A stretch of DNA of 64,000 nucleotides from Algoriphagus locisalis (GTDB taxonomy: Bacteria > Bacteroidota > Bacteroidia > Cytophagales > Cyclobacteriaceae): the NCBI RefSeq assembly GCF_900116615.1, contig NZ_FPBF01000005.1, positions 69,552-133,551 on the forward strand, read 5' to 3'. The notes beneath the pieces are model-generated. The model saw nothing but the letters and a program-made list of their open reading frames with translations, was not told where the DNA came from and did no database searches. Both the position numbers and the translations under genes were made by a program. Within the stretch, counting starts at the first letter, position 1, and each line of letters opens with the position of its first letter. Shown piece by piece: positions 8,321-16,879 of this stretch.

Positions 8321-10081
8321 ATGAAACGAATACTATATATACTCGGATTTATTATCATCTCCACAGGCTGTTCTGACTTTCTTGAAATAGAGGATATCAA
8401 TAATTATAGCCCTGATCTGGTATGGAGTGATCCAAACTTAGCCAATGCTTACATGGCAAATTTATATTCCATGTTTGGGAACTGGAATTCTGGGGCTGAC
8501 AGGTCAAGTCAGCAAATTGCCGGGATTTCCTGGTATGCAGATCGTATCACGATCTCTAACGGGGATTACAAAGACTGGAACTACGGTAGAATACGCTTGA
8601 TAAATCAGGCAATCCAAGACGTAAATGCCGGCGCACTTGACCAGGAGGTTAAAGATAACATTACAGGGCAAGCACTATTTATGAGGGCTTATACCTACTT
8701 CAATATGGTGATGTACCATGGGGGAGTTCCTTATGTAAAAGTGCCTCAGGACAGGTACGAAGATGATTTGTTTGTGGCCAGGAATTCTACTGCCGAATGC
8801 TTTGATTTCCTAATTGAAGATTTAGATCAGGCAATCAGCCTGCTTCCAGAGAACATCCCTTCATCCTCAGGTGATTTTGGGAAAGTTGATGGCAGTTTCG
8901 CACTGGCTTTCAAAGCTAAAGTCTTGCTTTATAAGGCATCACCTCAATTCAATCCTTCCAGTCCATTTGATAATAGCTATTGGGAGGAAGCACAGGCTGC
9001 AAATAAAGAGGCTTACGAGACACTCAGCGCTTTTGGTTATGGCTTGGCAGATGAATATTCTGAAATTGCACTGGATGAAGGAAATAGGGAAACAGTCTTC
9101 TCGGTGATCAATAGTTATCCGAACAAAATAGCAAGTTGGGATCACGGAGTCAGACCAGGGTCGGAAAGCCGGGGACCTGCGTCGGCTTGTCCAACTTGGG
9201 AATTTATACAAGAATTTCCTATGCTGGATGGAAAACTATACGATGATCCTACAGGTGAGTATTACATGACTGATGAGGAGTTTCTCCAAAACTATTGGAA
9301 GAACAGAGACCCCAGATTTGATCAATCCATCGTATGGAATGGTAAAGTATATGAAGTATCCGGAAAAGCAGGTAAAAGACAATATACTTCCTTGGGAATT
9401 GCGCATGAGTTAGATGACTTTGGAATCAATCCAAACGCAGGTATCAATTCGACTAATTTGGATAGGTACACTGGTTTCTTCATCCTTAAAAACAGTTTAT
9501 TGAATCTGACCCAACCTGAAGTGCAGCAATATGACGTGGATTACGTGTTGATGCGTTTTGCAGAGGTGATGTTGAATTACGCGGAAACTGCGAATGAAAC
9601 AGGTGATATGGCAACGGCTATGAATATCCTTAAGGAAATCAGGGAAAGAGCAGGAATTCTGCCGGGTGATGACGGCAATTATGGAATCAGTGCTACTAAT
9701 CGTGAGGATATGCGTGAAGCTATCTTAGCTGAAAGAAACATTGAATTTGCTTTTGAAGGCCATAGATTTTGGGACCTGAGAAGGCTTAGAATGTTGGATA
9801 GGTTAGATGGTGCTACCAAGCACGGTGTAGAAGCAATTGCTATCGATGAAGATGGTACAGAACTTTCCTTGGCTCAAGGTAGAGAATTGGCCTCTAGCTA
9901 TTCACTTACTGAAGAAGACTTCAAATATCAGGTTCTACAGGTGCCGAGATCTGGTGTGCAAAGCAGTGTACTACCAGAAAATTATTATTTCTTTCCTATA
10001 CAGAAAGCTGTATTGGACAGAAATAACCAATTAGAGCAGAATGTTGGCTGGGGAGGTACATTTGAACCTACTTTAGAGTAG
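8321..10081 (+). CDS. SusD/RagB-type nutrient-binding outer-membrane lipoprotein, 586 aa
   Basis: I chose the ATG at 8321 because it gives MKRILYILGFIIISTGC, a lipoprotein signal with Cys17; the 33-base longer form overlaps susC. The N-terminal SusD-like region and the C-terminal RagB/SusD segment (EILAERNIEFAFEGHRFWDLRR) are both recognisable, as is the usual tetratricopeptide-like alpha-helical middle. The protein caps the SusC barrel and binds the ligand at the cell surface. It is the last gene of the unit and is followed by a terminator at 10108. Confidence 0.95.
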   Translation: MKRILYILGFIIISTGCSDFLEIEDINNYSPDLVWSDPNLANAYMANLYSMFGNWNSGADRSSQQIAGISWYADRITISNGDYKDWNYGRIRLINQAIQDVNAGALDQEVKDNITGQALFMRAYTYFNMVMYHGGVPYVKVPQDRYEDDLFVARNSTAECFDFLIEDLDQAISLLPENIPSSSGDFGKVDGSFALAFKAKVLLYKASPQFNPSSPFDNSYWEEAQAANKEAYETLSAFGYGLADEYSEIALDEGNRETVFSVINSYPNKIASWDHGVRPGSESRGPASACPTWEFIQEFPMLDGKLYDDPTGEYYMTDEEFLQNYWKNRDPRFDQSIVWNGKVYEVSGKAGKRQYTSLGIAHELDDFGINPNAGINSTNLDRYTGFFILKNSLLNLTQPEVQQYDVDYVLMRFAEVMLNYAETANETGDMATAMNILKEIRERAGILPGDDGNYGISATNREDMREAILAERNIEFAFEGHRFWDLRRLRMLDRLDGATKHGVEAIAIDEDGTELSLAQGRELASSYSLTEEDFKYQVLQVPRSGVQSSVLPENYYFFPIQKAVLDRNNQLEQNVGWGGTFEPTLE

Positions 10082-10107
10082 AAGTGTCAATCATTCTATT
10101 TTCTTAG

Positions 10108-10147
10108 AGAAGGCTAGTTGAAACTATTCAGCCAGCCTTCTTTTTTT
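10108..10147 (+). terminator. Rho-independent terminator after susD
   Basis: AGAAGGCT and AGCCTTCT make a perfect 8-bp stem with an 18-base loop, followed directly by seven T residues. It closes the FecR-SusC-SusD direction of transcription. Confidence 0.8.
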
Positions 10148-10530
10148 ATGTTTTTGTTAGCTCCTGTTTTCATGCTGAGCTGTCTGGCAGGGCCGAAAAA
10201 TCCTTTTAGCGCAAGTCTTAGGACCTTGTGCTTAAAAAATGTCGGTCTCCTGACTACATTCAATTATTGTTCAAGCTATTTAGAGTACAATAATTGCTTG
10301 TTTTTTCTTACTGTTTCCCTAGTTTGTGGGGTATTATCAAGACCCTTTAAGCTAGGATTTGTAATTACATATTTGATTCAATAACCTTAGTGACCTCCTA
10401 GGGTCGCACCGTCTACTTCATTTTCTAGGGAAATGGCCCTTTGCTTTTTTCACCGGTTTAAACCCTGTAGCTATACAGTCTTGGGCATTTACAGGGGCAA
10501 GGGATAAATATCCATGCCTAAGTACAAACT
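10148..10530. other. Gene-free spacer
   Basis: No coding region is supported. A possible 88-codon frame from about 10118 starts inside the susD terminator, is rich in Cys and Leu and has no recognisable motif. The sequence after 10390 is moderately GC-rich with no clear repeat. Confidence 0.5.
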
Positions 10531-10597
10531 AAACTGACATTTTTTCATTCTAAAACTGACAAAATTTATACAAAACGACTTTGGCATTTTGCTTGAT
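10531..10597 (+). promoter_or_regulatory. Sigma-54-like promoter with two phased upstream boxes (hsp20)
   Basis: TTGGCAT at 10581-10587, five bases, then TTGAT at 10593-10597 match the -24/-12 pattern TGGCAC-N5-TTGCA at exact spacing, with C-to-T at one position and C-to-A in the -12 GC. Upstream, AAACTGACA occurs twice, at 10531-10539 and 10553-10561, exactly 22 bp apart (two helical turns), as expected of sites for an activator binding one face of the DNA. The start of transcription would be near 10608. The promoter assignment is inferred from pattern only. Confidence 0.5.
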
Positions 10598-10608
10598 TTT
10601 AGAGTCAT

Positions 10609-10680
10609 AGAATCGCGATTCTTTTACTTGGTATCCTGACTGTCAGAGTCTTGAATGGCCAATTGGACTGTGTAGTCAGG
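10609..10680 (+). promoter_or_regulatory. Structured 5' leader of hsp20
   Basis: The predicted transcript begins near a 14-bp perfect palindrome, AGAATCGCGATTCT (10609-10622). Further on, CCTGACT (10636-10642) can pair with AGTCAGG (10674-10680). The motif GACTGTCAG inside this leader recurs in the gene's terminator and at about 11270. A temperature-sensitive or regulatory fold is possible but unproven. Confidence 0.35.
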
Positions 10681-10714
10681 AGGTTTATTTGTTGAACTAT
10701 TAAATTGTAAAGCA

Positions 10715-11176
10715 ATGAACACATTAATGAAAAGAAACAGTTTAAGCCCCTCTGCTACCTTATTTGATGACTTTCCAAGCAGAGGCTTGTTTGATTGGCT
10801 GGATTCGGTTAGCATAGGAAGACCATCCGAAAGCAACGCCCTTCCCCGGGTGAATATTTCAGAAACTGGAAGTGATTTCCGCGTAGAGATGGCAGTTCCG
10901 GGCATGAAAAAGGAGGACTTCAGGGTAGAGTTGGACAATAATACCCTGGTTATTAAGGCCGAAACCTCCCAGAATCAAGAGGATAATTACGAAGAGCAAC
11001 TGGGCTACACCCGCAGGGAATTCAGCTACAGCTCCTTCTCCAGATCCTTTTACCTGCCGAATACCGTGGACAGTGACAGAATAGAGGGTAAGTATGAAGA
11101 CGGTATTCTCCGCTTGGTAATTCCTAAGAGAGAGGAAGCCAAGAAGAAACCCTCAAGAACTATAAATATTGGGTAA
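10715..11176 (+). CDS. hsp20: Small heat shock protein, Hsp20/alpha-crystallin family, 153 aa
   Basis: This is an ATP-independent chaperone that holds unfolding proteins as large cytoplasmic oligomers. The alpha-crystallin domain spans about residues 42-138, starting at LPRVNISETGSDFRVEMAVPG and ending with the signature GILRLVIPKRE. The C-terminal anchor I-x-I is present in RTINIG. The length is normal. A second in-frame ATG lies 12 bases downstream. The gene stands alone between a sigma-54-like promoter region and its own terminator, so stress-controlled expression of a single gene is likely. Confidence 0.95.
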   Translation: MNTLMKRNSLSPSATLFDDFPSRGLFDWLDSVSIGRPSESNALPRVNISETGSDFRVEMAVPGMKKEDFRVELDNNTLVIKAETSQNQEDNYEEQLGYTRREFSYSSFSRSFYLPNTVDSDRIEGKYEDGILRLVIPKREEAKKKPSRTINIG

Positions 11177-11180
11177 TAAA

Positions 11181-11216
11181 ATTCTGACAGTCTCTCATGA
11201 CTGTCAGAATTTGTTT
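11181..11216 (+). terminator. Rho-independent terminator after hsp20
   Basis: A perfect 12-bp stem, ATTCTGACAGTC with GACTGTCAGAAT, has a six-base loop and is followed by TTGTTTT. The stem carries the same CTGACAGTC core as the gene's leader. Confidence 0.88.
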
Positions 11217-11352
11217 TCTGATGATCAAAACACTAAAAGCTTTTTTGCAAAGAGCTAGCTTATTGCCCTTTGACTGTCAGTTGTTTTGAATTTTACCTCG
11301 AAGGCAGAATTGATGCTACCCCTATGATGTGTAACCAAAAAATAGCGTAAAA

Positions 11353-11634
11353 ATGAATAAAAATTCTTTTCTGGATTATTATAAAACCATACTCGAGAAA
11401 GTGAGTTTTGATCGCCGCTTATTTAGTAAAGAGTATAGCAAGGCCAAACAGATGCTCGGTGCATCCGAAAGCAGGGAATTGGATTACTGGCTAAAAAGCA
11501 AAGGATTAACACAACAGTTAGAGGCGGTTTCCTCTCAGAGAACCGGGGCTTGGGGATTTTCGCGGCAGCAAAAAGCGAATAATGCTAGCGCCCAAACAGA
11601 AAACAGTAGAAGTAGGCTCAGGCAATCCTCCTAA
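11353..11634 (+). CDS. Small hypothetical protein, 93 aa
   Basis: The N-terminal half (FLDYYKTILEKVSFDRRLFSKEYSKAK) is predicted helical, aromatic and charged; the C-terminal third is Ser/Gln/Arg-rich and probably disordered. There is no signal peptide. The helical segment resembles small Bacteroidota proteins of unknown function. It follows hsp20 after a terminator and a GACTGTCAG copy at about 11270, so it may share stress-related control. This link is speculative. Confidence 0.6.
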   Translation: MNKNSFLDYYKTILEKVSFDRRLFSKEYSKAKQMLGASESRELDYWLKSKGLTQQLEAVSSQRTGAWGFSRQQKANNASAQTENSRSRLRQSS

Positions 11635-11807
11635 AGTAGCTTTAAGGAAGTCTTGCTAAAATGGATTTAAGTCTTCAGGTATCATGGGGAATAAGCAGAT
11701 AACATTTTTTCCAAAAAAGCTTCGTTGAACCACAATTTTATTAAATTTCACAGTAGAATACTCCATTTTTACAATGTCTATCAGTGAAATGTGTAATTAA
11801 ACCAGCA

Positions 11808-12596
11808 ATGAATAAATTTTTACTATCCCTTAGCCTTATTTTCTTTTCGGCAGGTATTGCATCTGCCCAGGACGACGCTGCCGAATTGGCAAAAAAACTT
11901 GCCAATCCCATCGCATCCCTGATATCTGTTCCTTTTCAGAATAACACAGATTATGGGATCGGAGAGTTTAATGGAACGAGAAATACCATGAACATTCAGC
12001 CGGTAATTCCCATTTCCATCTCTAAGGATTGGAATATGATCACCCGAGTGGTTCTACCTGTGGTGACACAATACAGTATCACTGCCCCAGGCGAAAAGCA
12101 ATCAGGTTTGGGAGATGCTGTGATGTCTGCATTCTTTTCTCCTGCGAATTCCGAGAAGTTGACTTGGGGAGTTGGCCCTGCTCTACTGATCCCGACAGGC
12201 ACCAATGATTTCCTAACAACCGAAAAATTTGGAATGGGGCCAACAGCTATTGCGCTTAAGCAGGTAAATGGCTGGACTATCGGTGCCCTAGTCAATCAAA
12301 TCTGGTCTGTGGCTGGAAACGCTGATCGCCCTGATGTCAGCCAGATGTTTGTGCAGCCTTTTGTAAACTATAATTGGAAATCCGGCGCAGGAATCGGTGC
12401 AAATATGGAGTGGACCCAAAACTGGGAAGCTTCTACGGCTACAGTATGGCTAAACCCAACGATTTCTGCGGTGACTAGTCTTGGAAAACAGAAAACTCAA
12501 TTTGTGGTAGGGCCAAGATTAAATCTCGCGGCACCGGATGGTGGTAAGGCTGATTGGGGCTGGAGAGCCGTGGTGATTTTCCTTTTCCCGAAGTAG
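11808..12596 (+). CDS. Predicted outer-membrane beta-barrel protein, phenol-degradation-MetA/'neuromedin U'-like, 262 aa
   Basis: The ATG at 11808 gives a clear signal peptide (MNKFLLSLSLIFFSAGIASA, cut before QDD); an upstream ATG at 11784 adds eight residues. The mature protein is built of alternating strands with many Trp, Asn and Gly residues and ends in WRAVVIFLFPK, a typical barrel terminus. The pattern (SLISVPFQNN, GLGDAVMSAFFSP, WGVGPALLIPTGT) fits the barrel family annotated as MetA-pathway transporter. The gene at 17937 encodes a related barrel. The substrate is unknown. Confidence 0.75.
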   Translation: MNKFLLSLSLIFFSAGIASAQDDAAELAKKLANPIASLISVPFQNNTDYGIGEFNGTRNTMNIQPVIPISISKDWNMITRVVLPVVTQYSITAPGEKQSGLGDAVMSAFFSPANSEKLTWGVGPALLIPTGTNDFLTTEKFGMGPTAIALKQVNGWTIGALVNQIWSVAGNADRPDVSQMFVQPFVNYNWKSGAGIGANMEWTQNWEASTATVWLNPTISAVTSLGKQKTQFVVGPRLNLAAPDGGKADWGWRAVVIFLFPK

Positions 12597-12628
12597 GTAA
12601 GCCGATAGATAATTCAATAGTAATGCTA

Positions 12629-12666
12629 AGCGCAGTTTCGATTTACTTCGGGGCTGCGCTTTTTGT
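12629..12666 (+). terminator. Rho-independent terminator
   Basis: AGCGCAG and CTGCGCT form a 7-bp stem with an 18-base loop, followed by TTTTTG. It ends the transcript of the barrel gene at 11808. Confidence 0.7.
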
Positions 12667-12967
12667 TTTATGTGATTCCACCAATCACAGATCGTGCCCT
12701 TGGCACTCTGATAGTATAATTTGAATTCCCGTGACCAGCATTTCTTTACGCTCATTCTGCGCCGATCCTACACGCACCTTTGGTGCTAGTAAAAGATTAA
12801 TAAGTTGGGTGATAAAATACCACTGGGTTTGTTATGTGGGGAGCGGTGGGAGGACGGAATAGCGGGGGTGCGGCTGTTTGCGGGTAGAAGCATTATTCCG
12901 TCTTGGGCTTTTGGTACTTTTGGGCCAAGCCAAAAGTACGATAGATAGAAAGCCTCAGAATTAAATA

Positions 12968-13161
12968 ATATGTATATCCGCAATTGCACCAGTAAAAGGT
13001 AAAAAGCGACTTAATTTAGGTTAAACACAAGCTTTGCTGGTACTTCAGCCTGTCCCGCCACTGCGGGAGTCACCCGTCATCCCCGCCTGCCATCGGGCAG
13101 GGGTCTTCCAGCCTGATAAGCAAAGTAAAAGAGGTCACTGGCATCATTGCGAATAATCAGG
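12968..13161 (+). repeat. MITE-like repeat, copy 2 (long form)
   Basis: The ends ATATGTATATCCGC and GCGAATAATCAGGT match the terminal inverted repeat of copy 1 with some decay on the right. The 194-bp form contains two extra GC-rich hairpins, CCCGCC-act-GCGGG and CCTGCC-atc-GGGCAGG, absent from copy 1. It is over 90% identical by eye to copy 3 at 41226. Confidence 0.85.
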
Positions 13162-13537
13162 TTAAATAAGATTGAATTTAATAGCGAGGTACCTAAAGCC
13201 ACAGCGCTAAATATTTATGGCTTACCGCTACCCAGATTTGGTTCCACCTATTCTGGCAGATGCTACTTGTACTTATGATGCTAGTATGAATAGGTTTTTT
13301 TCTCACATTCCTCTGAATTTGTGGACACTCAAAAGGAGACTGATTACTCTGACTGAAAGCTCTCAGTTTTGGATTTGAATAGTACAAAATCTTACTGGTC
13401 TGTGTCCAATCTTCTGATTTAATTAGCCAAAAGTTCTATTTTTTGACATTAATCTCTTAATTTTTAGTCAGTACTCCGTTTTTGCTCTAATTTTATAATG
13501 AATATTAAACCAAGCTTGTTTGTCCTAATCCGAGGTT
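13162..13537. other. Gene-free AT-rich spacer
   Basis: I see no supported gene in these 376 bases. They run from the end of the MITE-like repeat to the ATG at 13538. The last 100 bases are AT-rich and probably hold the promoter, but no box is clear. Confidence 0.45.
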
Positions 13538-14587
13538 ATGAAGAATTTTAAGCTAAACCAACTAGGTATTGCCCTACTTTTTTGCTCATTTGGAGTGGTT
13601 TCAAATACATTTGGCCAGGGAGCCCAAAAGATTTTTAACCCCCTTTACGAAGACTATTACGACAGTCTAAAAAACATGGACTATCCCTATGTTTTCCCTT
13701 TTCTAGGAGCGGGAGCGGCCAAGCGGGGATATGACCTACCGTATGCATGGGGAGCCAGTGCGATTTATTTCACCCAGCAACAGCAGATTTTAATAGAAAG
13801 CACTGCAGTAGGATTCGGTGGTTCAGAACTGGTAGATATCAGTCAGTTTATCAAATTTGGTCCTACTATAGCCACTACTAATGCCTATTCTTTTCGTCCC
13901 GATGTTTGGGTTTTGCCCTTTTTGAATATCTATGGAATCTTAGGTGGAGGTACTACCAGTACTCAAGTAACTCTACTCGATCCGATTAGCTTTCAGACAG
14001 AGCAAAACTTCTCGGTCAGTAGCTATGGACTTGGGGCTACCTTGACAGCAGCAGCCGGTCCGGTCTGGTTTGCCTGGGACAACAACTACAATTTTGCTGA
14101 TGTGGAAGTAGTGGTAGAGCCGGTCCCGGCTTTCAACAGCAGTTTCCGGGTAGGTCATACCATCCCATCCATTTCCAATCCCCAGCGGAATTTATCCGTC
14201 TGGGCAGGGACGTTCTTTCAGGTAATCCAAAACGATACCCAAGGTTCGATTCCGGTGTCCAGTCTGGTTCCGGGTTTGGGGGATGGTGCCGCTATAGACC
14301 GACTGAATGAATGGGCGGATGATCTTCCTCCGGCTCAACGGGTGGTAGCCAAACAGATTATCGATAAAATTGAAGATGCTGCATCAGGTATAGACCCTGG
14401 CGATGCTTTGATAGAATACAGGCTCGACAAGAAAGTGGCGGCCCCTTTCAATCTGATATTTGGGGCCCAATACCAGTTTGACAAGCGGTGGATACTGAGA
14501 TCAGAATTGGGGGTATTTGGAAAGAGAAGCCAGTTTTTGCTAAATCTTAACTATAGATTTCCGGGCTTTTTCAAGAAGAAGTCCTAG
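13538..14587 (+). CDS. Predicted outer-membrane barrel protein of unknown function, 349 aa
   Basis: A signal peptide (residues 1-26, ending NTFGQ) is followed by a strand-rich sequence with Gly/Tyr/Phe alternation and a terminus (LLNLNYRFPGFFKKK) typical of outer-membrane barrels. Residues ~245-310 form a charged helical insert (RLNEWADDLPPAQRVVAKQI) that interrupts the barrel and may be a periplasmic or surface loop. I do not recognise the family. It opens a series of eight exported proteins transcribed in the same direction. Confidence 0.7.
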   Translation: MKNFKLNQLGIALLFCSFGVVSNTFGQGAQKIFNPLYEDYYDSLKNMDYPYVFPFLGAGAAKRGYDLPYAWGASAIYFTQQQQILIESTAVGFGGSELVDISQFIKFGPTIATTNAYSFRPDVWVLPFLNIYGILGGGTTSTQVTLLDPISFQTEQNFSVSSYGLGATLTAAAGPVWFAWDNNYNFADVEVVVEPVPAFNSSFRVGHTIPSISNPQRNLSVWAGTFFQVIQNDTQGSIPVSSLVPGLGDGAAIDRLNEWADDLPPAQRVVAKQIIDKIEDAASGIDPGDALIEYRLDKKVAAPFNLIFGAQYQFDKRWILRSELGVFGKRSQFLLNLNYRFPGFFKKKS

Positions 14588-14674
14588 TATGAATAGCTTC
14601 GATAAAGGGGTGGAATAATGACATAAAAATTAGAATCTTTTTTTTCCTAAAAACTGGCCAAAGCAGTATAAGAT

Positions 14675-15481
14675 ATGGTAAAAAATAGTAATCAGGCCTC
14701 TTCGGTCACCCGTCTTCGGTTTTCAGACAAAACGTTGGCTAATGACATCAATGTTACTTATCATAAAAAGTATAATTGTTTGATCAAGTTTTGTTTGTCT
14801 TTCGGACTTTTCATGTCCCTGGTCACTGTTTCCCAGGCCCAGGTAATTATGAGTCTGATCTTTGGAGACAAGCTGAATAATGAAGATAATCTCTTTGGGA
14901 TTCACCTGGATTACAGCTGGAACAACATGTCTTTGTCAGGCGCTCAGGATCCAATGGGATCTTTTAACCTCGGACTTTTTTATACCCATAAGTTTGATGA
15001 GAATTGGCATCTTAACCTTGATCTGATGGCTAAGTATCAGCGAGGTGCCGCAGGCATAGCTCCATATGACTTAGGAGATCCCAGTCTCAATATGTTTTAT
15101 GCAAACTCTGAAGTGACCCGTAAGATAAATTACTTCAGTATTCCGGCTACGATGCGTTATGCGTTTCAGGGAACCTACTTTGTGGAATTGGGGCCTCAGA
15201 TTTCTTTTAGACTCAAAGCACAGGATATTTTTGAAGCGGATCTGACTCAAGGGGATTTGACCTTAGAAAACGATATCAGGGAGGAAGTACAGCGCTTTGA
15301 TTTCGGATTTGTGTCCGGGGTAGGGATGTATATTGGAAAAGAGAAAGTAAATGCTTTCGGAATTCGCTATCAGGGAGGATTATCTGATGCGATGAAAAAT
15401 ATAGCAGGTAAGCAAAATCATAGTCAGATAGCTTTATATGCCAATCTTCCTATTGGAAGAGGAAAAATGAAGGCTGACTAA
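14675..15481 (+). CDS. PorT-like / outer-membrane beta-barrel protein, 268 aa
   Basis: The barrel part resembles the eight-stranded OMP beta-barrel type (Gly-rich amphipathic strands, YFVELGPQISFRL, GVGMYIGKEKVNAFGIRY). The hydrophobic signal core (LIKFCLSFGLFMSLVTVSQAQ) begins only at about residue 36, so the start at 14675 leaves an unusually long polar leader; a TTG at about 14780 would give a normal signal peptide. The leader codes partly for a CGGTCACCCGTCTTCGG stretch like the internal sequence of local repeats. The function is unknown. Confidence 0.65.
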   Translation: MVKNSNQASSVTRLRFSDKTLANDINVTYHKKYNCLIKFCLSFGLFMSLVTVSQAQVIMSLIFGDKLNNEDNLFGIHLDYSWNNMSLSGAQDPMGSFNLGLFYTHKFDENWHLNLDLMAKYQRGAAGIAPYDLGDPSLNMFYANSEVTRKINYFSIPATMRYAFQGTYFVELGPQISFRLKAQDIFEADLTQGDLTLENDIREEVQRFDFGFVSGVGMYIGKEKVNAFGIRYQGGLSDAMKNIAGKQNHSQIALYANLPIGRGKMKAD

Positions 15482-15545
15482 GAAATGCCTATAAAAGTAT
15501 AGTTTATATCTTATGTGCAACTAGTATTTTTAGTATTCAAAACTG

Positions 15546-16706
15546 ATGTCTATGAAGTTTATTTACACAGTAATTGTTTTTATGCTCCTAGTCAATGCTT
15601 CTACTGCGCAGGAGAAGGAAGAGAAGGAGAAGCTCAGTATGAAGGTCTTCAAGGACTCTCTGGACGGAAAACTTGACATGAGTGATTTTTTGATCAATTT
15701 TCATGGGTTTATTCCCGTAGCCCAGATAGTTACGGAACCTGCACTTGGGGGTATTGGGGTAATGCTGACACCTATATTCATTCAGCCAAATAAGCATCAG
15801 GATCTGGGAGAATTTGTTCCTCCGGATATTACTGCTGCTTTTGTGGGAATTACCGGGAATAAAACCTGGGGAATAGGCGCTTTACGAATCGCTTCCCTGC
15901 CAAAACAGCATCTGAAATATAGGCTCGGTGCTGTTTATGGAGATGTCAATATGGATTTTTTCAGAAATATTCCCGTTGTAGGCGAGCAAAAGTTTCCGTT
16001 TAATTTTAATACCACAGCTGCATTTGCTTCAGTGCTTAGACAGATAGGGGAAACTCAATTATTTGTTGGTCTGGAATACCTGTATCTGCATAATAAGGTC
16101 AGGCCGGATTTTGATTTTTTGCAATTACCTGATTTCATCGATGACAAAGCGCTGGACAATAACCTCAGCAGTGTTGGGATTGCCATGGAATTTGACAAGC
16201 GGGACAATGTTTTTTCCCCTAATAAAGGATTATATGTTGTTTCAGATTTTAGAATGAATGGTGCCTGGACAGGAAGTGATTATACCTATCAAAATTGGAA
16301 TATCGCTGCATTCCAATATTTCCAGTTTGCTCCTAAGTTGGTGAGTGGATTTAGGGCTGAAGGTAAATTACAGTTTGCTGATGCACCTTTCTATGTGAAA
16401 CCAGGTATTAGTTTACGGGGAGTACCATTGGCCAGGTATCAGGGAGATCAGACCTTTTTGCTGGAGACAGAGCAGCGTTATGATTTTACAGATCGTTGGA
16501 GTGCGGTGGGATTTGTAGGTGCGGCCAAAGCTATTACCAAGGAGCTTTCCTTCTCGGAGGCTGATCTGGTATATAATTATGGTACAGGGTTCCGGTACTT
16601 GATCGCCAGAAAATTCGGTTTAAGAACAGGAGTAGATGTGGCTTGGTCCAATGAGGATTTTGGATGGTATATTGTATTTGGATCTGCCTGGAATAATAGG
16701 AATTAA
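15546..16706 (+). CDS. BamA/TamA-superfamily surface-antigen barrel without POTRA domains, 386 aa
   Basis: After a signal peptide (ending NASTAQ) and a short charged segment, the protein runs as an Omp85-type barrel. The key sign is the L6-loop-like SLRGVPLARYQGD, close to the VRGF/Y motif, and an aspartate-rich strand EFDKRDNVFSPNKG typical of these barrels. It is too short for POTRA repeats, so it is not the essential BamA. Its family is usually annotated as bacterial surface antigen of unknown substrate. It lies 65 bp after the previous barrel gene. Confidence 0.75.
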   Translation: MSMKFIYTVIVFMLLVNASTAQEKEEKEKLSMKVFKDSLDGKLDMSDFLINFHGFIPVAQIVTEPALGGIGVMLTPIFIQPNKHQDLGEFVPPDITAAFVGITGNKTWGIGALRIASLPKQHLKYRLGAVYGDVNMDFFRNIPVVGEQKFPFNFNTTAAFASVLRQIGETQLFVGLEYLYLHNKVRPDFDFLQLPDFIDDKALDNNLSSVGIAMEFDKRDNVFSPNKGLYVVSDFRMNGAWTGSDYTYQNWNIAAFQYFQFAPKLVSGFRAEGKLQFADAPFYVKPGISLRGVPLARYQGDQTFLLETEQRYDFTDRWSAVGFVGAAKAITKELSFSEADLVYNYGTGFRYLIARKFGLRTGVDVAWSNEDFGWYIVFGSAWNNRN

Positions 16707-16879
16707 GTCAAAATAAGTAAGTCACTTATTCAAAATAGGACGGAGTGCTGATCTGGAAAAAACCTTCAGTTTCACTAGTTATTATAATTGCATCTGGAGC
16801 TCAGCCGGTTCTGATTTTTATGTATTGCAAACTGCTATACATACTTTTTGATAAATTGGCCTTGCATAAAATCGCCGTT

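Noticed and set aside
10118-10384. An 88-codon frame after susD
   Set aside because: It starts inside the terminator stem, has no family likeness, and its composition looks like untranslated DNA.
10624-10938. A 104-codon frame on the minus strand over hsp20
   Set aside because: It is antisense to a clear Hsp20 gene and has no domain or leader signal; the plus-strand gene explains the open frame.
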